A DNA stretch of 64,000 bases from JBMDXB01 sp048594975 (GCA_048594975.1 JBMDXQ010000090.1:248001-312000), one strand, 5' to 3'; positions 53,969 through 63,045 are shown, counted from the first letter of the stretch. The notes: generated by a model not told the origin, from the letters alone. Numbers and translations are program-made.

Positions 53969-56305
53969 TCACAGTCCTCGCGCAACCACATCGGCAACGA
54001 CCGCCTGCCCGAGCGACAGCCCGCCGTCGCCGGGCGGCACCTGCCGGTGCACGTAGGTGGTGAAATCCGGCGCCAGCCCGGCGAGGACGCCCTCGGTAAG
54101 GCGGCGGTTCTGGAAGCAGCCGCCGCTCAGGGCGACCGGCAGGTGGCCGCGCGTGCGCGCCACGCAGCGGACCAGATCGACGGTGGCGGCTGCCAGGGTG
54201 TTATGAAACCGCGCCGATATCCGTCCCGCCGGCTCGCCGCCTATCAACTCGAATACCGCGTCGCGCACCGCCTCGCGCAGATCGACGACGCAGCAGGCGG
54301 GCGACGACCGATCGACCTCGTAGCGGTAGCGTCCGCGCTCCCCGTCGGCCGCGGCGACGTTCCACGCGAGCGCCACCTGCCCTTCGTAGGTGGCGAGCGG
54401 GCGCGCCAGGCCGAGCGCCCCGAACGCGTCGAAGTAGCGGCCGATCCCGTGCGCCTTCGGTGCGTTGATCCCGTCACGGATCATGCGCAGCACGATGTCG
54501 ACCTCGCCGCGCGGAAGCCGCCGGAAGAGCGGGATCGCATCGAGCGGCGGATCGCCGGCAAACGCGTCGTCCACGACGGCGAGCGCGGTGCGCCACGGCT
54601 GGCGGATGGCGGCGTCGCCGCCGGCCAGGGCGATGGGACGGAACGTGCCGACCCGCTCGAAGCGGGCGTAGCGCGCGACCAGGACCTCGGCGCCCCAGGC
54701 GGTGCCGTCGGTCCCCAGCCCGGTGCCGTCGAACGCCACGCCGATCACCGGGCCGTCGAGCCCGTGCTCGGCCATCACGCTCGCGACGTGCGCGTGGTGG
54801 TGTTGCACGCCGACGACCAGGGCGTGCTGCCGCGCCAACGCGTAGGTGGTCGACAGGTACTCCGGGTGCAGGTCGTGCGCGACGATCGTCGCGTGGAACG
54901 ACAGGAACCGCTCGAGGCGCGCGATCGACTCGCAGTACGCGCGGTAAACCTCCAGGTTCTCGAGGTCGCCGATGTGCGGCCCGAGGATCGCCTCGTCGCC
55001 GCGCGCAAGGCAGAACGTGTTCTTGAGCAGCGCGCCGCAGGCGAGGACCGGCTGCTCGATCGGGCGCGCGAGACGGATCGGCCGCGGCACGTAGCCGCGC
55101 GAGCGGCGCAGCACCGCGGGCGCGCCGGCGATGAGGCGCGCCACCGAGTCGTCGCAGCGCGTCACGATCTCGCGGTCGTGGACGAGCAGCAGGTCGGCGC
55201 TCGGGCCGAGCCGCGACAGCGCCTCCTCGTCGGTGTAGGCGATCGGCTCGTCGGAGACGTTGCCCGAGGTCATCACCAGCGGTCGATCGACGCGATCGAG
55301 CAGCAGCTGGTGGAGCGGCGAGTAGGGCAGGAACAGGCCGACGAGCGGGTTGCCAGGCGCCACCGCTGGCGAGATCGGCGAGGGGACGCGACCCGTGGCC
55401 AGCACGATCGGCCGCTCCACCGAGAGCAGGAGCCGCTCCTCGTCGTTCGACAGCACCGCGATCCGCCGCGCCGACTCGAGGTCGCGTGCCATCACCGCGA
55501 ACGGCTTCTCGTCGCGCCGCTTGCGGCGCCGCAGCTCGGCGACGGCCGCATCCGACGTGGCGTCGCAGACGAGGTGGAACCCGCCGATCCCCTTGAGCGC
55601 GACGATCGCCCCGGTGGCGAGCGCGGCGGCCACCACGGCAATCGGATCGCCGCTGGCGAGGCTCGTGCCGTCCTGCCGCAGGAGCGCGAGCCGCGGGCCG
55701 CACGCCGGACAGGCGTTCGGCTGCGCGTGGAAACGGCGGTCGTCGACCGAGTCGTACTCGCGCTGGCAGGCGGCACACATCCGGAAGCCGGCCATCGTGG
55801 TGTTCGGCCGGTCGTAGGGCGCGGCGGTCGCGATCGTGAAGCGCGGTCCGCAGCTGGTGCAGTTGACGAAGGCGTAACCGAACCGCCGGTCCTGCGGGTC
55901 GCGGAGCTCGCGCGCGCAGTCGCCGCACAGCGGGAGGTCCGGCGGAATCGAGACCCGCCGGTCGACGCGCGCCTCGCTGTCGATGATCTCGAAGCCGCGG
56001 AGAGGCTGGAAGGGAATCGGTTCCTCGTGGAGGTCGTCGATGTGCGCCGCCTGGGGCACGGACCCGGCCAGCGTCGCCACGAACGCCTGCAGTTGATCGG
56101 CCGGCCCGTAGGCGTCGATGGTGACGCCCGCCGTGTGGTTCAGGACGCGGCCGGTCACGCCGACCGCGTTGGCCACCCGGTAGACCCAGGGCCGGAAGCC
56201 GACGCCCTGCACGGTGCCGCGGATCTCGATGCGCCGTCCCTCGGGGGCGCGCGCGACGGCGGTGGACCGTCCCAGGAGACCGTGTTCGAAGTGGAAGATG
56301 CGCAC
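53969..56305 (-). CDS. hypF: Carbamoyltransferase HypF
   Basis: This 778-residue protein starts at GTG 56305 (HypF in E. coli is 750). Domains in order: acylphosphatase (GTVQGVGFRPWVYRVAN, ~30-46), two Cys4 zinc fingers (LCGDCARE...NCTSCGP and CAACQREY...ACPACGP), YrdC-like carbamoyl-adenylate domain (LKGIGGFHLVCDAT, PFAVMARD), and a Kae1-like domain with VQHHHAHVASVMAEHG and LSGGCFQNRRL. It supplies the carbamoyl group from carbamoyl phosphate for HypE. It is the first gene of the operon, opposite the gene at 56479 with a palindrome between them. Confidence 0.97.
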   Translation of the reverse strand: MRIFHFEHGLLGRSTAVARAPEGRRIEIRGTVQGVGFRPWVYRVANAVGVTGRVLNHTAGVTIDAYGPADQLQAFVATLAGSVPQAAHIDDLHEEPIPFQPLRGFEIIDSEARVDRRVSIPPDLPLCGDCARELRDPQDRRFGYAFVNCTSCGPRFTIATAAPYDRPNTTMAGFRMCAACQREYDSVDDRRFHAQPNACPACGPRLALLRQDGTSLASGDPIAVVAAALATGAIVALKGIGGFHLVCDATSDAAVAELRRRKRRDEKPFAVMARDLESARRIAVLSNDEERLLLSVERPIVLATGRVPSPISPAVAPGNPLVGLFLPYSPLHQLLLDRVDRPLVMTSGNVSDEPIAYTDEEALSRLGPSADLLLVHDREIVTRCDDSVARLIAGAPAVLRRSRGYVPRPIRLARPIEQPVLACGALLKNTFCLARGDEAILGPHIGDLENLEVYRAYCESIARLERFLSFHATIVAHDLHPEYLSTTYALARQHALVVGVQHHHAHVASVMAEHGLDGPVIGVAFDGTGLGTDGTAWGAEVLVARYARFERVGTFRPIALAGGDAAIRQPWRTALAVVDDAFAGDPPLDAIPLFRRLPRGEVDIVLRMIRDGINAPKAHGIGRYFDAFGALGLARPLATYEGQVALAWNVAAADGERGRYRYEVDRSSPACCVVDLREAVRDAVFELIGGEPAGRISARFHNTLAAATVDLVRCVARTRGHLPVALSGGCFQNRRLTEGVLAGLAPDFTTYVHRQVPPGDGGLSLGQAVVADVVARGL

Positions 56306-56356
56306 GTGCGTGGCCGGTTACGTGGCTTGGGTGGCAAGCGGGATGCCACCGCTCAG

Positions 56357-56374
56357 CCGCGGCAAATGCCGCGG
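56357..56374. promoter_or_regulatory. Perfect palindrome between hypF and the divergent secreted-protein gene
   Basis: CCGCGGCA-AA-TGCCGCGG is an 8-bp perfect inverted repeat with a 2-bp spacer, 52 bp before the hypF start and 104 bp before the ATG at 56479. It could be an operator for one or both genes, or a cruciform structure. Confidence 0.5.
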
Positions 56375-56478
56375 GAAAGCCTCGTTCCGCCCGATTCCCG
56401 CGATCCATGCCGGATTTCCGGCGCACGGCCGGGGTGGCGGGGCGCGACCATTGCAACGGCCGTAGGGAGGAGCGAACG

Positions 56479-57471
56479 ATGCCATACCTCAGCCTTCGCC
56501 GCGCCGCCGTGCTGGTGTTCACCGCCGCGTGGCTCTCTCCCGCGCTGTCATTTGGTCAGGACGCACCAGCGGCAACGTCCGGACGACGGGACCCGCGGGC
56601 GGTGCTCTGGAAGGACCCCGGCGCAATCGGGTCGCGCGATCTGTTCTGGGGGACGGGCAGTCCCGATCGGGTTCCGCAGGCGCCGTTCACGTTCGTCGAA
56701 GAGGACCAAGGCGGGACGCAGCCGAAGATCGTCGTCACCGACGCACGCGGCGTCAGCTGGGAGGTGAAGTTCGGCGAGGAGGCGAAGGCGGAAGTCGCCG
56801 CGAGCCGGTTTGTCTGGGCGCTCGGCTTCGTCGCCGAGGAGATGTACTTCGTCCGCACCGGCGTGGTGCGCGGGTACGACGGCAGGGGACGGGCGCGCGG
56901 CTTTATTGCGGAGCAGGGCAACTTCGTCAACGCGCGATTCCGCCGCAGCGACCCGCGCGTCGTCCGCACCGACGATCGCTGGACGCTGCGCGACAACCCG
57001 TTCATCGCGCAGAAGGAGCTCTCCGGCCTGATGATCCTGATGACGCTCCTGGCCAACTGGGACATCGGCGGCACTCGCAACACGCGCGTGCTGCGCGTGA
57101 CCAACGCGGACGGATCCATCGAGCATCAATACGCAGTGACGGATCTCGGCGCGACGTTCGGCCGGATGGGCGGCCGCCTGACCCCGCACTCGAAGTGGAA
57201 CCTCGAGGATTACCAGGCCGAGGGAATGGTGGAGAAGGTGGAGAACGGCGAACTGCACCTCGACTACGACGGCCTGGAGCCGGGCGTCGATCACATCCCG
57301 CTCGAGCATGCCCGCTGGTTCGCGACGCTGCTCGTGCAACTTGCGCCCGCGCAGGTGCGACGGGCGTTCGAAGCGGCGGGCGCAACAGCGGAGGAGGTCG
57401 ACGGCTACTCGGCGCGCGTGATGGAGAGGATCGCGGAATTGCAGGCGGCGGTCGGACCGCGCGCGCAGTGA
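56479..57471 (+). CDS. Secreted protein of unknown function (kinase-like signature)
   Basis: This 330-residue protein has a Sec signal peptide (VLVFTAAWLSPALSFGQ) and an AGGGAGG-type Shine-Dalgarno (GTAGGGAGGAGCG) before ATG 56479. The centre has WEVKFGEEAKAEVAASRFVW, VWALGFVAEEMYFVRTG and LMILMTLLANWDIGGTRNTR. A conserved Lys in VKFG followed by a Glu and then an N-W-D region faintly resembles secreted atypical kinase folds, but that is only an idea. Similar hypothetical proteins occur in Acidobacteria as I recall. Divergent from hypF. Confidence 0.75.
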   Translation: MPYLSLRRAAVLVFTAAWLSPALSFGQDAPAATSGRRDPRAVLWKDPGAIGSRDLFWGTGSPDRVPQAPFTFVEEDQGGTQPKIVVTDARGVSWEVKFGEEAKAEVAASRFVWALGFVAEEMYFVRTGVVRGYDGRGRARGFIAEQGNFVNARFRRSDPRVVRTDDRWTLRDNPFIAQKELSGLMILMTLLANWDIGGTRNTRVLRVTNADGSIEHQYAVTDLGATFGRMGGRLTPHSKWNLEDYQAEGMVEKVENGELHLDYDGLEPGVDHIPLEHARWFATLLVQLAPAQVRRAFEAAGATAEEVDGYSARVMERIAELQAAVGPRAQ

Positions 57472-57608
57472 GCCGGATCGAGCTGGTGGAGTCGTGCGGG
57501 CGAGAACTCGCACCTCCGAACGCCAGATTGCCGCACGGCCCGGATAGGGGGCTTGGGAGTCGGCGGTTGGAGACCGGGCCTTGCCGGGACGGGTCCTCGC
57601 CATCCTGT

Positions 57609-57614
57609 TAGAAT
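57609..57614 (+). promoter_or_regulatory. Putative -10 element (TAGAAT)
   Basis: TAGAAT lies 31 bp upstream of ATG 57645 in a 173-bp gap. No clear -35 box is visible at the right spacing. Confidence 0.25.
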
Positions 57615-57644
57615 GGCCTCACCCTGCTTGGGGAGAGGACATTG

Positions 57645-58505
57645 ATGAGTACAACCCGCGTCCTACGTTTACTGATATTTGCCGTCGCCGCCGGCTGGCC
57701 CGCCCAGGCGTGGGCGGCGCCGCAGGCGCAGGCGCAGAAACCCACGGCGCAGAAACCGGCGGCGCAGAAGCCACCGGCGCAGAAGCCGTACGAGCCGACG
57801 GTGGGACAGGAAGGCAAGGACGTCGTCTGGGTGCCGACGCCGCAGGCGCTCGTGGACAAGATGCTCGACCTGGCCAAGCTCACGCCGCAGGACTTCGTGA
57901 TCGACCTCGGCTCCGGCGACGGCCGCACCGTGATCACCGCCGCGAAGCGCGGCGCGCGCGCGCTCGGCGTCGAGTTCAACCCCGACATGGTGGCGCTGTC
58001 GATGAAGAACGCGGCCGCGGCAGGCGTATCCGATCGAGCGACCTTCACCAAGGCCGATCTGTACGAAACCGATCTATCCAAGGCGCAGGTCATCACGATG
58101 TTCCTGCTGCCGTCGATCAACATGAAGCTGCGGCCGAAGCTCCTCGACTTGAAGCCCGGAACCCGGATCGTGTCGAACTCCTTCGACATGGAGGACTGGC
58201 AGCCGGACGAGACCGCGACGGTCACCGAGGACTGCACGAGCTGGTGCAAGGCGATGCTGTGGATCGTCCCCGCCAAGGTGGAGGGCACCTGGCAGCTGCC
58301 GAAGGGCGTGCTGACGCTGAAACAGCAGTTCCAGATGGTGACGGGAACGCTCGACGGCGCCGAAATCAAGGACGGAAAGCTGCGCGGCGAACAGCTGACG
58401 TTCACTGCCGGCAACGCGAAGTACACCGGCCGTGTGAACGGCAACACGATCAACGGATCGGTCTCCGGCAGCAGTCTTTCCAGCTTCACCGCAGCCAGGC
58501 GCTGA
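57645..58505 (+). CDS. Exported class I methyltransferase-like protein
   Basis: This 286-residue protein has an N-terminal signal peptide (LLIFAVAAGWPAQAWAA), then a repetitive stretch of (P)AQKP units (QKPTAQKPAAQKPPAQKP). The methyltransferase core has FVIDLGSGDGRTVITAAK (motif I), ALGVEFNPDMVA and VITMFLLPSINMKLRPKLL. A C-terminal beta-rich region (TGRVNGNTINGSVSGSS) is extra. Exported methyltransferase-like proteins lack a known periplasmic SAM source, so the activity is uncertain. ATG 57645 follows a weak TTG. Confidence 0.8.
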   Translation: MSTTRVLRLLIFAVAAGWPAQAWAAPQAQAQKPTAQKPAAQKPPAQKPYEPTVGQEGKDVVWVPTPQALVDKMLDLAKLTPQDFVIDLGSGDGRTVITAAKRGARALGVEFNPDMVALSMKNAAAAGVSDRATFTKADLYETDLSKAQVITMFLLPSINMKLRPKLLDLKPGTRIVSNSFDMEDWQPDETATVTEDCTSWCKAMLWIVPAKVEGTWQLPKGVLTLKQQFQMVTGTLDGAEIKDGKLRGEQLTFTAGNAKYTGRVNGNTINGSVSGSSLSSFTAARR

Positions 58506-58650
58506 CCTGCCGTTGCGCGTGCTCGTGATCCTGTCCGGCGCTGACGCTGGTGGGTCTCGAGCCTGGTGGCTTCCGCCTCAGTACGGAAGTCACCGCGGCC
58601 CCCCTCAAGGAGCCATGACGCCACGCCGCGCGTATGCGCGTGCCGCGCGC

Positions 58651-59247
58651 TCACGAAAACAAGTCTGCTAGCGCCTCGATCAGGTCGCGCTTGCCGAGCG
58701 AAATGCGTCGCGGGTGGTGCGCCGGCGGCAGTTCCGGCTCGAGCGGCCGCGCGGCGCCCTGCCCGCGGTCGCGGCCCGGAGCGTCGGCGACCTGCTTGAG
58801 CTCACCAAAATCCAGCCAGATCGAGTCGCAGCCCCGGCAGGTGTCGATGACGATGTTGCCGGGACCGTAATAGGGGTGAACGTCCATCCTGTCGCGGCAT
58901 TGTGGGCAGACGAGGTGCCGCTGCAGCTCGCGCTCGTCGAGCGGCGCCGGTATCGACGGGGGGCGGGACGGGAACGCCCGCCGCGCGTTGACCACGTCGA
59001 CGAACACGGCGCGGGGCACGAGCACGCCGCGGCACTGCTCGCAGTAGCGCACCGCGTGCTGGTCGTCGAGCAGCGCCTTCGCCAGCGGCGCGGCACAGAC
59101 CGGGCACGGCGCCCCGCCGCGCTCGAGTACCTGCACGCCGTCGGCGGCAGGCGCGTCGATGAAGTGGAACGTCCCGCAGTAACGGCAGTAATAGTACTTC
59201 CGCCGCTCGAAGAGCTCCATCGCCGCGCCGCAGTTTCGACAGTTCAT
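58651..59247 (-). CDS. Zinc-ribbon protein (zf-TFIIB-like)
   Basis: This 198-residue protein starts at ATG 59247 with MNCRNCGAAMELFERR then YYYCRYCGTFHFI, a first four-Cys ribbon. CPVCAAPL and YCEQCRGVL follow, then LVCPQCRDRMDVHPYYGPGN and DTCRGCDSIWLDFGEL, the typical TFIIB-type ribbon. It should bind up to three zinc ions. The rest is charged, ending in GKRDLIEALADLFS. Function unknown; it sits between the exported methyltransferase and TauE/SafE genes. Confidence 0.88.
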   Translation of the reverse strand: MNCRNCGAAMELFERRKYYYCRYCGTFHFIDAPAADGVQVLERGGAPCPVCAAPLAKALLDDQHAVRYCEQCRGVLVPRAVFVDVVNARRAFPSRPPSIPAPLDERELQRHLVCPQCRDRMDVHPYYGPGNIVIDTCRGCDSIWLDFGELKQVADAPGRDRGQGAARPLEPELPPAHHPRRISLGKRDLIEALADLFS

Positions 59248-59534
59248 GGGTGATGACGGGGTCCGCTCGCTGGACGCGTGTCTATCGTATTCGGCTCCGT
59301 AAAGGGGCGACACGGGCATCGCTCGGTGGCCGGGTCCGACAGGATGAATGAATCCGGCGAACGTCGTGGGAAGCGCCCACACCGCTCGGCCGCAGCGATC
59401 GCCGGCAGAAGGAGCGGGTTTGGGAGTGAGCCGGTCGCCGCGATACGCATGCTGCTGTCCGCCGACTGCCTCCGCGTCCTCACTGCTCCGCGTGCTCCGC
59501 GATCGTCTGTGATGTCCGTTAGGATCGGCCATTC

Positions 59535-60278
59535 ATGCCGGAGCTGACGCATGCGCAGTGGGCACTCGCCGTCGCGGGCGCGGTCGGCCTCGGCATCGGC
59601 AAGGCCGGGCTCTCCGGGATGAGCCTCGTGCACGTGCTCATCTTCGCCTTCCTCTTCGGCGCCCGCGATTCGACCGGAATCGTGCTGCCGATGCTCCTCG
59701 TCGGCGACGTGTGCGCCGTCGCCGCGTACCACCAGCACGCGCGCTGGGACTACGTGCGACGCCTGCTGCCGCCGGCGTGCCTCGGCGTCGTGGGCGGCGC
59801 CCTGCTGATGGGTTGGCTGGACGAGGCCGCGTTCGAGCCGACCGTCGGCTGGATCGTCCTCGCGCTCAGCGTGCTGCAGGCGCTCCGGATGCAGCGGCCG
59901 GACTGGTTCGGCGACGTGCCGCACACGCGCGGCTTCGCGTGGAGCATGGGGCTGGCGGCCGGCGCGATGACGATGCTCGCCAACGCCGCCGGGCCGGTGT
60001 TCGCACTCTACTGCCTGGCCGTGATGCTGCCGAAGTTCGAGCTGGTGGGGACGACCGCCTGGTTCTTCTTCATCATCAACCTCTTCAAGGTGCCCTTCAG
60101 CTACGGACTGGGCCTGATCCACGGCCGCACGCTGCTCCTCAACGCGGCGCTCGCGCCGGCGATCCTGGCGGGCGTGCTCGGCGGGCGCTGGCTCGTCGGG
60201 CGCATCCCCCAGCTCCTCTTCGATCGCCTGCTGCTCGCCTTTGCGGCGATTGCGGCGCTTCGCCTGATATTCCCGTAA
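59535..60278 (+). CDS. TauE/SafE-family membrane transporter
   Basis: This 247-residue protein has seven or eight hydrophobic helices with the TauE/SafE pattern GIGKAGLSGMSLVHVLIFAF near the N-terminus and GAMTMLANAAGPVFALYCLA at the start of the second half. Members export sulfite, sulfoacetate or other organosulfonates; the true substrate is unknown. The 287-bp upstream gap holds no gene; TAGGAT 14 bp before the ATG may be part of a promoter. Confidence 0.92.
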   Translation: MPELTHAQWALAVAGAVGLGIGKAGLSGMSLVHVLIFAFLFGARDSTGIVLPMLLVGDVCAVAAYHQHARWDYVRRLLPPACLGVVGGALLMGWLDEAAFEPTVGWIVLALSVLQALRMQRPDWFGDVPHTRGFAWSMGLAAGAMTMLANAAGPVFALYCLAVMLPKFELVGTTAWFFFIINLFKVPFSYGLGLIHGRTLLLNAALAPAILAGVLGGRWLVGRIPQLLFDRLLLAFAAIAALRLIFP

Positions 60279-60368
60279 GGGTGGGCGAGCGGCGGTGGAC
60301 GACTCCTCACGACCGCCGGTAAGCACCGTCAGGGTGGGCATTCGGCTATCCTCTCCGCGGAGGTCTCC

Positions 60369-61937
60369 GTGCGATCAGCCTTTGCAGCGATCCCGGCCGC
60401 CGCGGCGTTCGCCGTCGCCACTGCGACCGCCGCCCCCGAAACCGGCTGGACGCGGTTCCGCGGCCCGAACGGAACCGGCGTGTCGGACGCGACCGGGTTG
60501 CCGTCGGTGTTCGGCCCCGAGAAGAACGTCGCCTGGAAGGCGCCGCTTCCACCGGGCCATTCGTCCCCGGTCCTGACGACGGCTCACGTGTTCGTGACCG
60601 CGTACGAGGGCGACGCGCTGCTGGTGATCGCGCTGGATCGCGACCGCGGCAAGGAGCTCTGGCGCCGACAGGTGCCGCGCCTGAGGATAGGACGGCTCGA
60701 CGGTCCGAACAACCCTGCGTCCCCGTCCCCGGTGAGTGACGGCGCGCGCGTGTTCGCGTTCTTCCAGGACTTCGGCCTGGTCGCGTTCACGAGCGACGGG
60801 CGCGAGCTCTGGCGCCTGCCGCTTGGGCCGTTCAACATCTTTTACGGCTTCGGCGCCTCGCCGGTGCTCGTCGATGGGTTCGTCATCCTCCCGGTCGACC
60901 AGGACACCGGGTCGTACCTGCTCGGCGTGGACGCCGCGACGGGTAAAGTGCGGTACAAAGTCGATCGGCCAGGGGTCATCTCAGGGTACTCGACGCCGGC
61001 CGTCTACGAGCCGAAGGACGGACCGAAGCAGGTCATCATCCCGGAGTCGTTCCAGCTCTCCTCGTACGCGGTTGCCGACGGCAGCCGTGTGTGGTGGGTG
61101 CGCGGCCTCGCCTGCGAGATGAAGTCGGTCGTCAGCATGGACCGGGACACCGCGTACGTCAACGGCTGGGGGTTTCCACAGAACCAGCCCGGCGCGCAGG
61201 TTGCGACGGTGCCGTTCGAGGAAGCCCTCGCACGCTACGACAGGAACGCGGACCGTCGCGTCGGCAAGGACGAAATCTCCGGTTCCGGGCCGATGGACCG
61301 CATGCTCAGCCCGAAGTACGGCTTCGCCGCGTTCGATCTCAATCGCAACGACGCCCTCGATGCCAAGGAGTGGGAGGTCTTCCGCGCGATGCTGGCGTCG
61401 GAGAACGGCCTGCTGGCAATCCGGCTGGGCGGCATCGGCGACATGACGGCGAGCGCGATCAGGTGGAAGTACCAGCGCCCGGTTCCGCAGGTGCCCTCGA
61501 CGCTGCTCTACCGCGGCGCGCTGTTCATGGTCAACGACAGCGGGATCCTCATCTCGTTCAACCCCGAGACCGGCGAGGTCATCAAGCAGGGGCGGCTCAA
61601 GGGAGCGATCGACAAGTACTTCGCATCGCCGGTGGGCGCGGACGGCAAGGTGTACCTCGCCAGCCAGGACGGGACCGTCACGGTCGTCGAGGCGAAGGGC
61701 GACTGGGAGACACTCTCCGTGAACGCGCTCGGCGACGAGGTGTTCGCGACGCCAGCCATCGCGGATGGCCGCATCTACGTGCGCACGACGAGCGCGTTAT
61801 TTGCCTTCGGGACTGACGCTGCCGGGATCCGGGATCCGCTCTTCAGGTCGCCGTACCACCTGATCCCGGATCCCAGATCCCTGCCCGGACAGACGTCAGT
61901 ACCAGCGGGCGGCGTCAACGCTGGATCGTCACGTTGA
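60369..61937 (+). CDS. Exported PQQ-type beta-propeller protein with embedded EF-hands
   Basis: This 522-residue protein starts at GTG 60369 with a signal peptide. WTRFRGPNGTGVSDATGLP and ALDRDRGKELWRRQVP begin a PQQ-binding-like eight-bladed propeller. It is interrupted by an EF-hand pair, RYDRNADRRVGKDE (~290) and DLNRNDALDAKEWEVF (~325), before the propeller resumes (LFMVNDSGILISFNPETGEV). The C-terminal 30 residues after RSPYH are encoded by a GGGATCC repeat and look unrelated to the fold. It overlaps the convergent EF-hand gene by 23 bp. Confidence 0.88.
   Translation: MRSAFAAIPAAAAFAVATATAAPETGWTRFRGPNGTGVSDATGLPSVFGPEKNVAWKAPLPPGHSSPVLTTAHVFVTAYEGDALLVIALDRDRGKELWRRQVPRLRIGRLDGPNNPASPSPVSDGARVFAFFQDFGLVAFTSDGRELWRLPLGPFNIFYGFGASPVLVDGFVILPVDQDTGSYLLGVDAATGKVRYKVDRPGVISGYSTPAVYEPKDGPKQVIIPESFQLSSYAVADGSRVWWVRGLACEMKSVVSMDRDTAYVNGWGFPQNQPGAQVATVPFEEALARYDRNADRRVGKDEISGSGPMDRMLSPKYGFAAFDLNRNDALDAKEWEVFRAMLASENGLLAIRLGGIGDMTASAIRWKYQRPVPQVPSTLLYRGALFMVNDSGILISFNPETGEVIKQGRLKGAIDKYFASPVGADGKVYLASQDGTVTVVEAKGDWETLSVNALGDEVFATPAIADGRIYVRTTSALFAFGTDAAGIRDPLFRSPYHLIPDPRSLPGQTSVPAGGVNAGSSR
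61824..61881. repeat. GGGATCC inverted repeat inside the 3' end of the PQQ-protein gene
   Basis: GGGATCCGGGATC (61824-61836) is exactly complementary to GATCCCGGATCCC (61862-61874), loop 25 bases. It lies inside the coding frame and contributes its last residues. It may be a terminator that has slid into the gene or a dispersed repeat. Confidence 0.7.
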
Positions 61938-63045
61938 CGCGGAACTCGCCACTGTTGTCGGCCAGGTGGTCGTCGTTCACGCCCAGGTAGAGCCGGCCCG
62001 ACACCGGCGCACGCAGCCGGTTGGTGCGGTCGCCGACATACACCGGCGCCGAGTCGCCGATGCGCGCGACCAGGCCGCCGGCCGGCTGGCTGTTCACCGG
62101 CGCGTTCTGCGCGCGGCGTCCGCTCGCCGCTCCGGATGGCGTCGCCGTGTCATTCGCGTTCGAGCTCATCTGGATCTGGCCGTCCGCCTGGAACGACAGG
62201 AAGTCGCCGCGCCGGACGGTGATGCCCGTGTCGATCCACCGCTCACGCGCGTCAACCACGATCGTCCGGCCGGTGGTCCCGACCGCTTCCGAGGTCGAGG
62301 CCGCTCCGCCTCCGAGCTCGTCGCGCGATAGGACACCGTCGCTGTCGCGATCGCGGCCGTTGAAGCTCACGCGCGACCAGTGCCATTCGTTGCGCTCGAC
62401 GACGCCGTTGCGGTTCGTGTCGAGTCTGGTGAAGAGATCGGCCTCCGCCGCGCGCTGCTCGCCGGCCACTTCAGCCCGGCTCAGCGTGCCGTCGTTGTTC
62501 CGATCGAGCCATTCGAACGCGTCGCGGCTGCCGTGCCACTCGCCGCGCTCGACGCGTCCGTCGTTGTCGAGGTCGAGGTCCGCGAAGAGATCGTCGCGGT
62601 CGTCATCGACGTCGCCGCCGAGGAACTCGCTGCGTGTCAGCACGCCGTCGCGATTTTGGTCGGCGCGCAGGAAGCCTTCCATGTCATAGAACCACTCGTC
62701 GCGCGTGATGCGGCCGTTACGGTCGCGATCGATGCTCGAGAACCGGGACGGCGACCAGTCGCGCAGCGCGAGCCGCTCAGGATCGAAGTCCTCGTCGACA
62801 CGCGACTGCCGGCGCGCGCCGACGCGCACCTCGTCGCCCGAGAGGACGCCGTCGCCGTTCCAGTCGTGCACCATGAACGACCGCTCGCTTCCGCGCCACT
62901 CGTCGCGCGTGATCCGGCCGTCGTTGTTCGCGTCCATTGCCGCAAAGCGCATCCGGCCCTGGGCCTCCGCAGTCCCCACCACCATGGGGTCGCCGGCAAG
63001 GGGCAGGGCCAGCGCCACCGCCGCCACGAATACTTGAGGTCGCAT
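61915..63045 (-). CDS. Secreted protein with eight EF-hands and a LecA-like C-terminal domain
   Basis: This 376-residue protein starts at ATG 63045 with a signal peptide (FVAAVALALPLAGDP). It has eight Ca-binding loops in pairs: DANNDGRITRDEW, DWNGDGVLSGDEV, DRDRNGRITRDEW, DQNRDGVLTRSEF, DLDNDGRVERGEW, DRNNDGTLSRAEV, DTNRNGVVERNEW and DRDSDGVLSRDEL. The C-terminal ~110 residues (WIDTGITVRRGDFLSFQADG, YVGDRTNRLRAPVSGRLYLG, VNDDHLADNSGEF) resemble the galactose-binding LecA/PA-IL domain. A calcium-dependent, possibly carbohydrate-binding secreted protein; the lectin likeness is by eye. Confidence 0.85.
   Translation of the reverse strand: MRPQVFVAAVALALPLAGDPMVVGTAEAQGRMRFAAMDANNDGRITRDEWRGSERSFMVHDWNGDGVLSGDEVRVGARRQSRVDEDFDPERLALRDWSPSRFSSIDRDRNGRITRDEWFYDMEGFLRADQNRDGVLTRSEFLGGDVDDDRDDLFADLDLDNDGRVERGEWHGSRDAFEWLDRNNDGTLSRAEVAGEQRAAEADLFTRLDTNRNGVVERNEWHWSRVSFNGRDRDSDGVLSRDELGGGAASTSEAVGTTGRTIVVDARERWIDTGITVRRGDFLSFQADGQIQMSSNANDTATPSGAASGRRAQNAPVNSQPAGGLVARIGDSAPVYVGDRTNRLRAPVSGRLYLGVNDDHLADNSGEFRVNVTIQR

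Noticed and set aside
48728..56305. Hydrogenase structural subunits within the hyp operon
   Set aside because: No L1/L2 CxxC large-subunit motifs or Cys-rich small-subunit sequence seen in any frame; only maturation genes are present.
53921..56767. A 948-codon plus frame across hypC and hypF
   Set aside because: Antisense shadow; hypF motifs are unmistakable on the minus strand.
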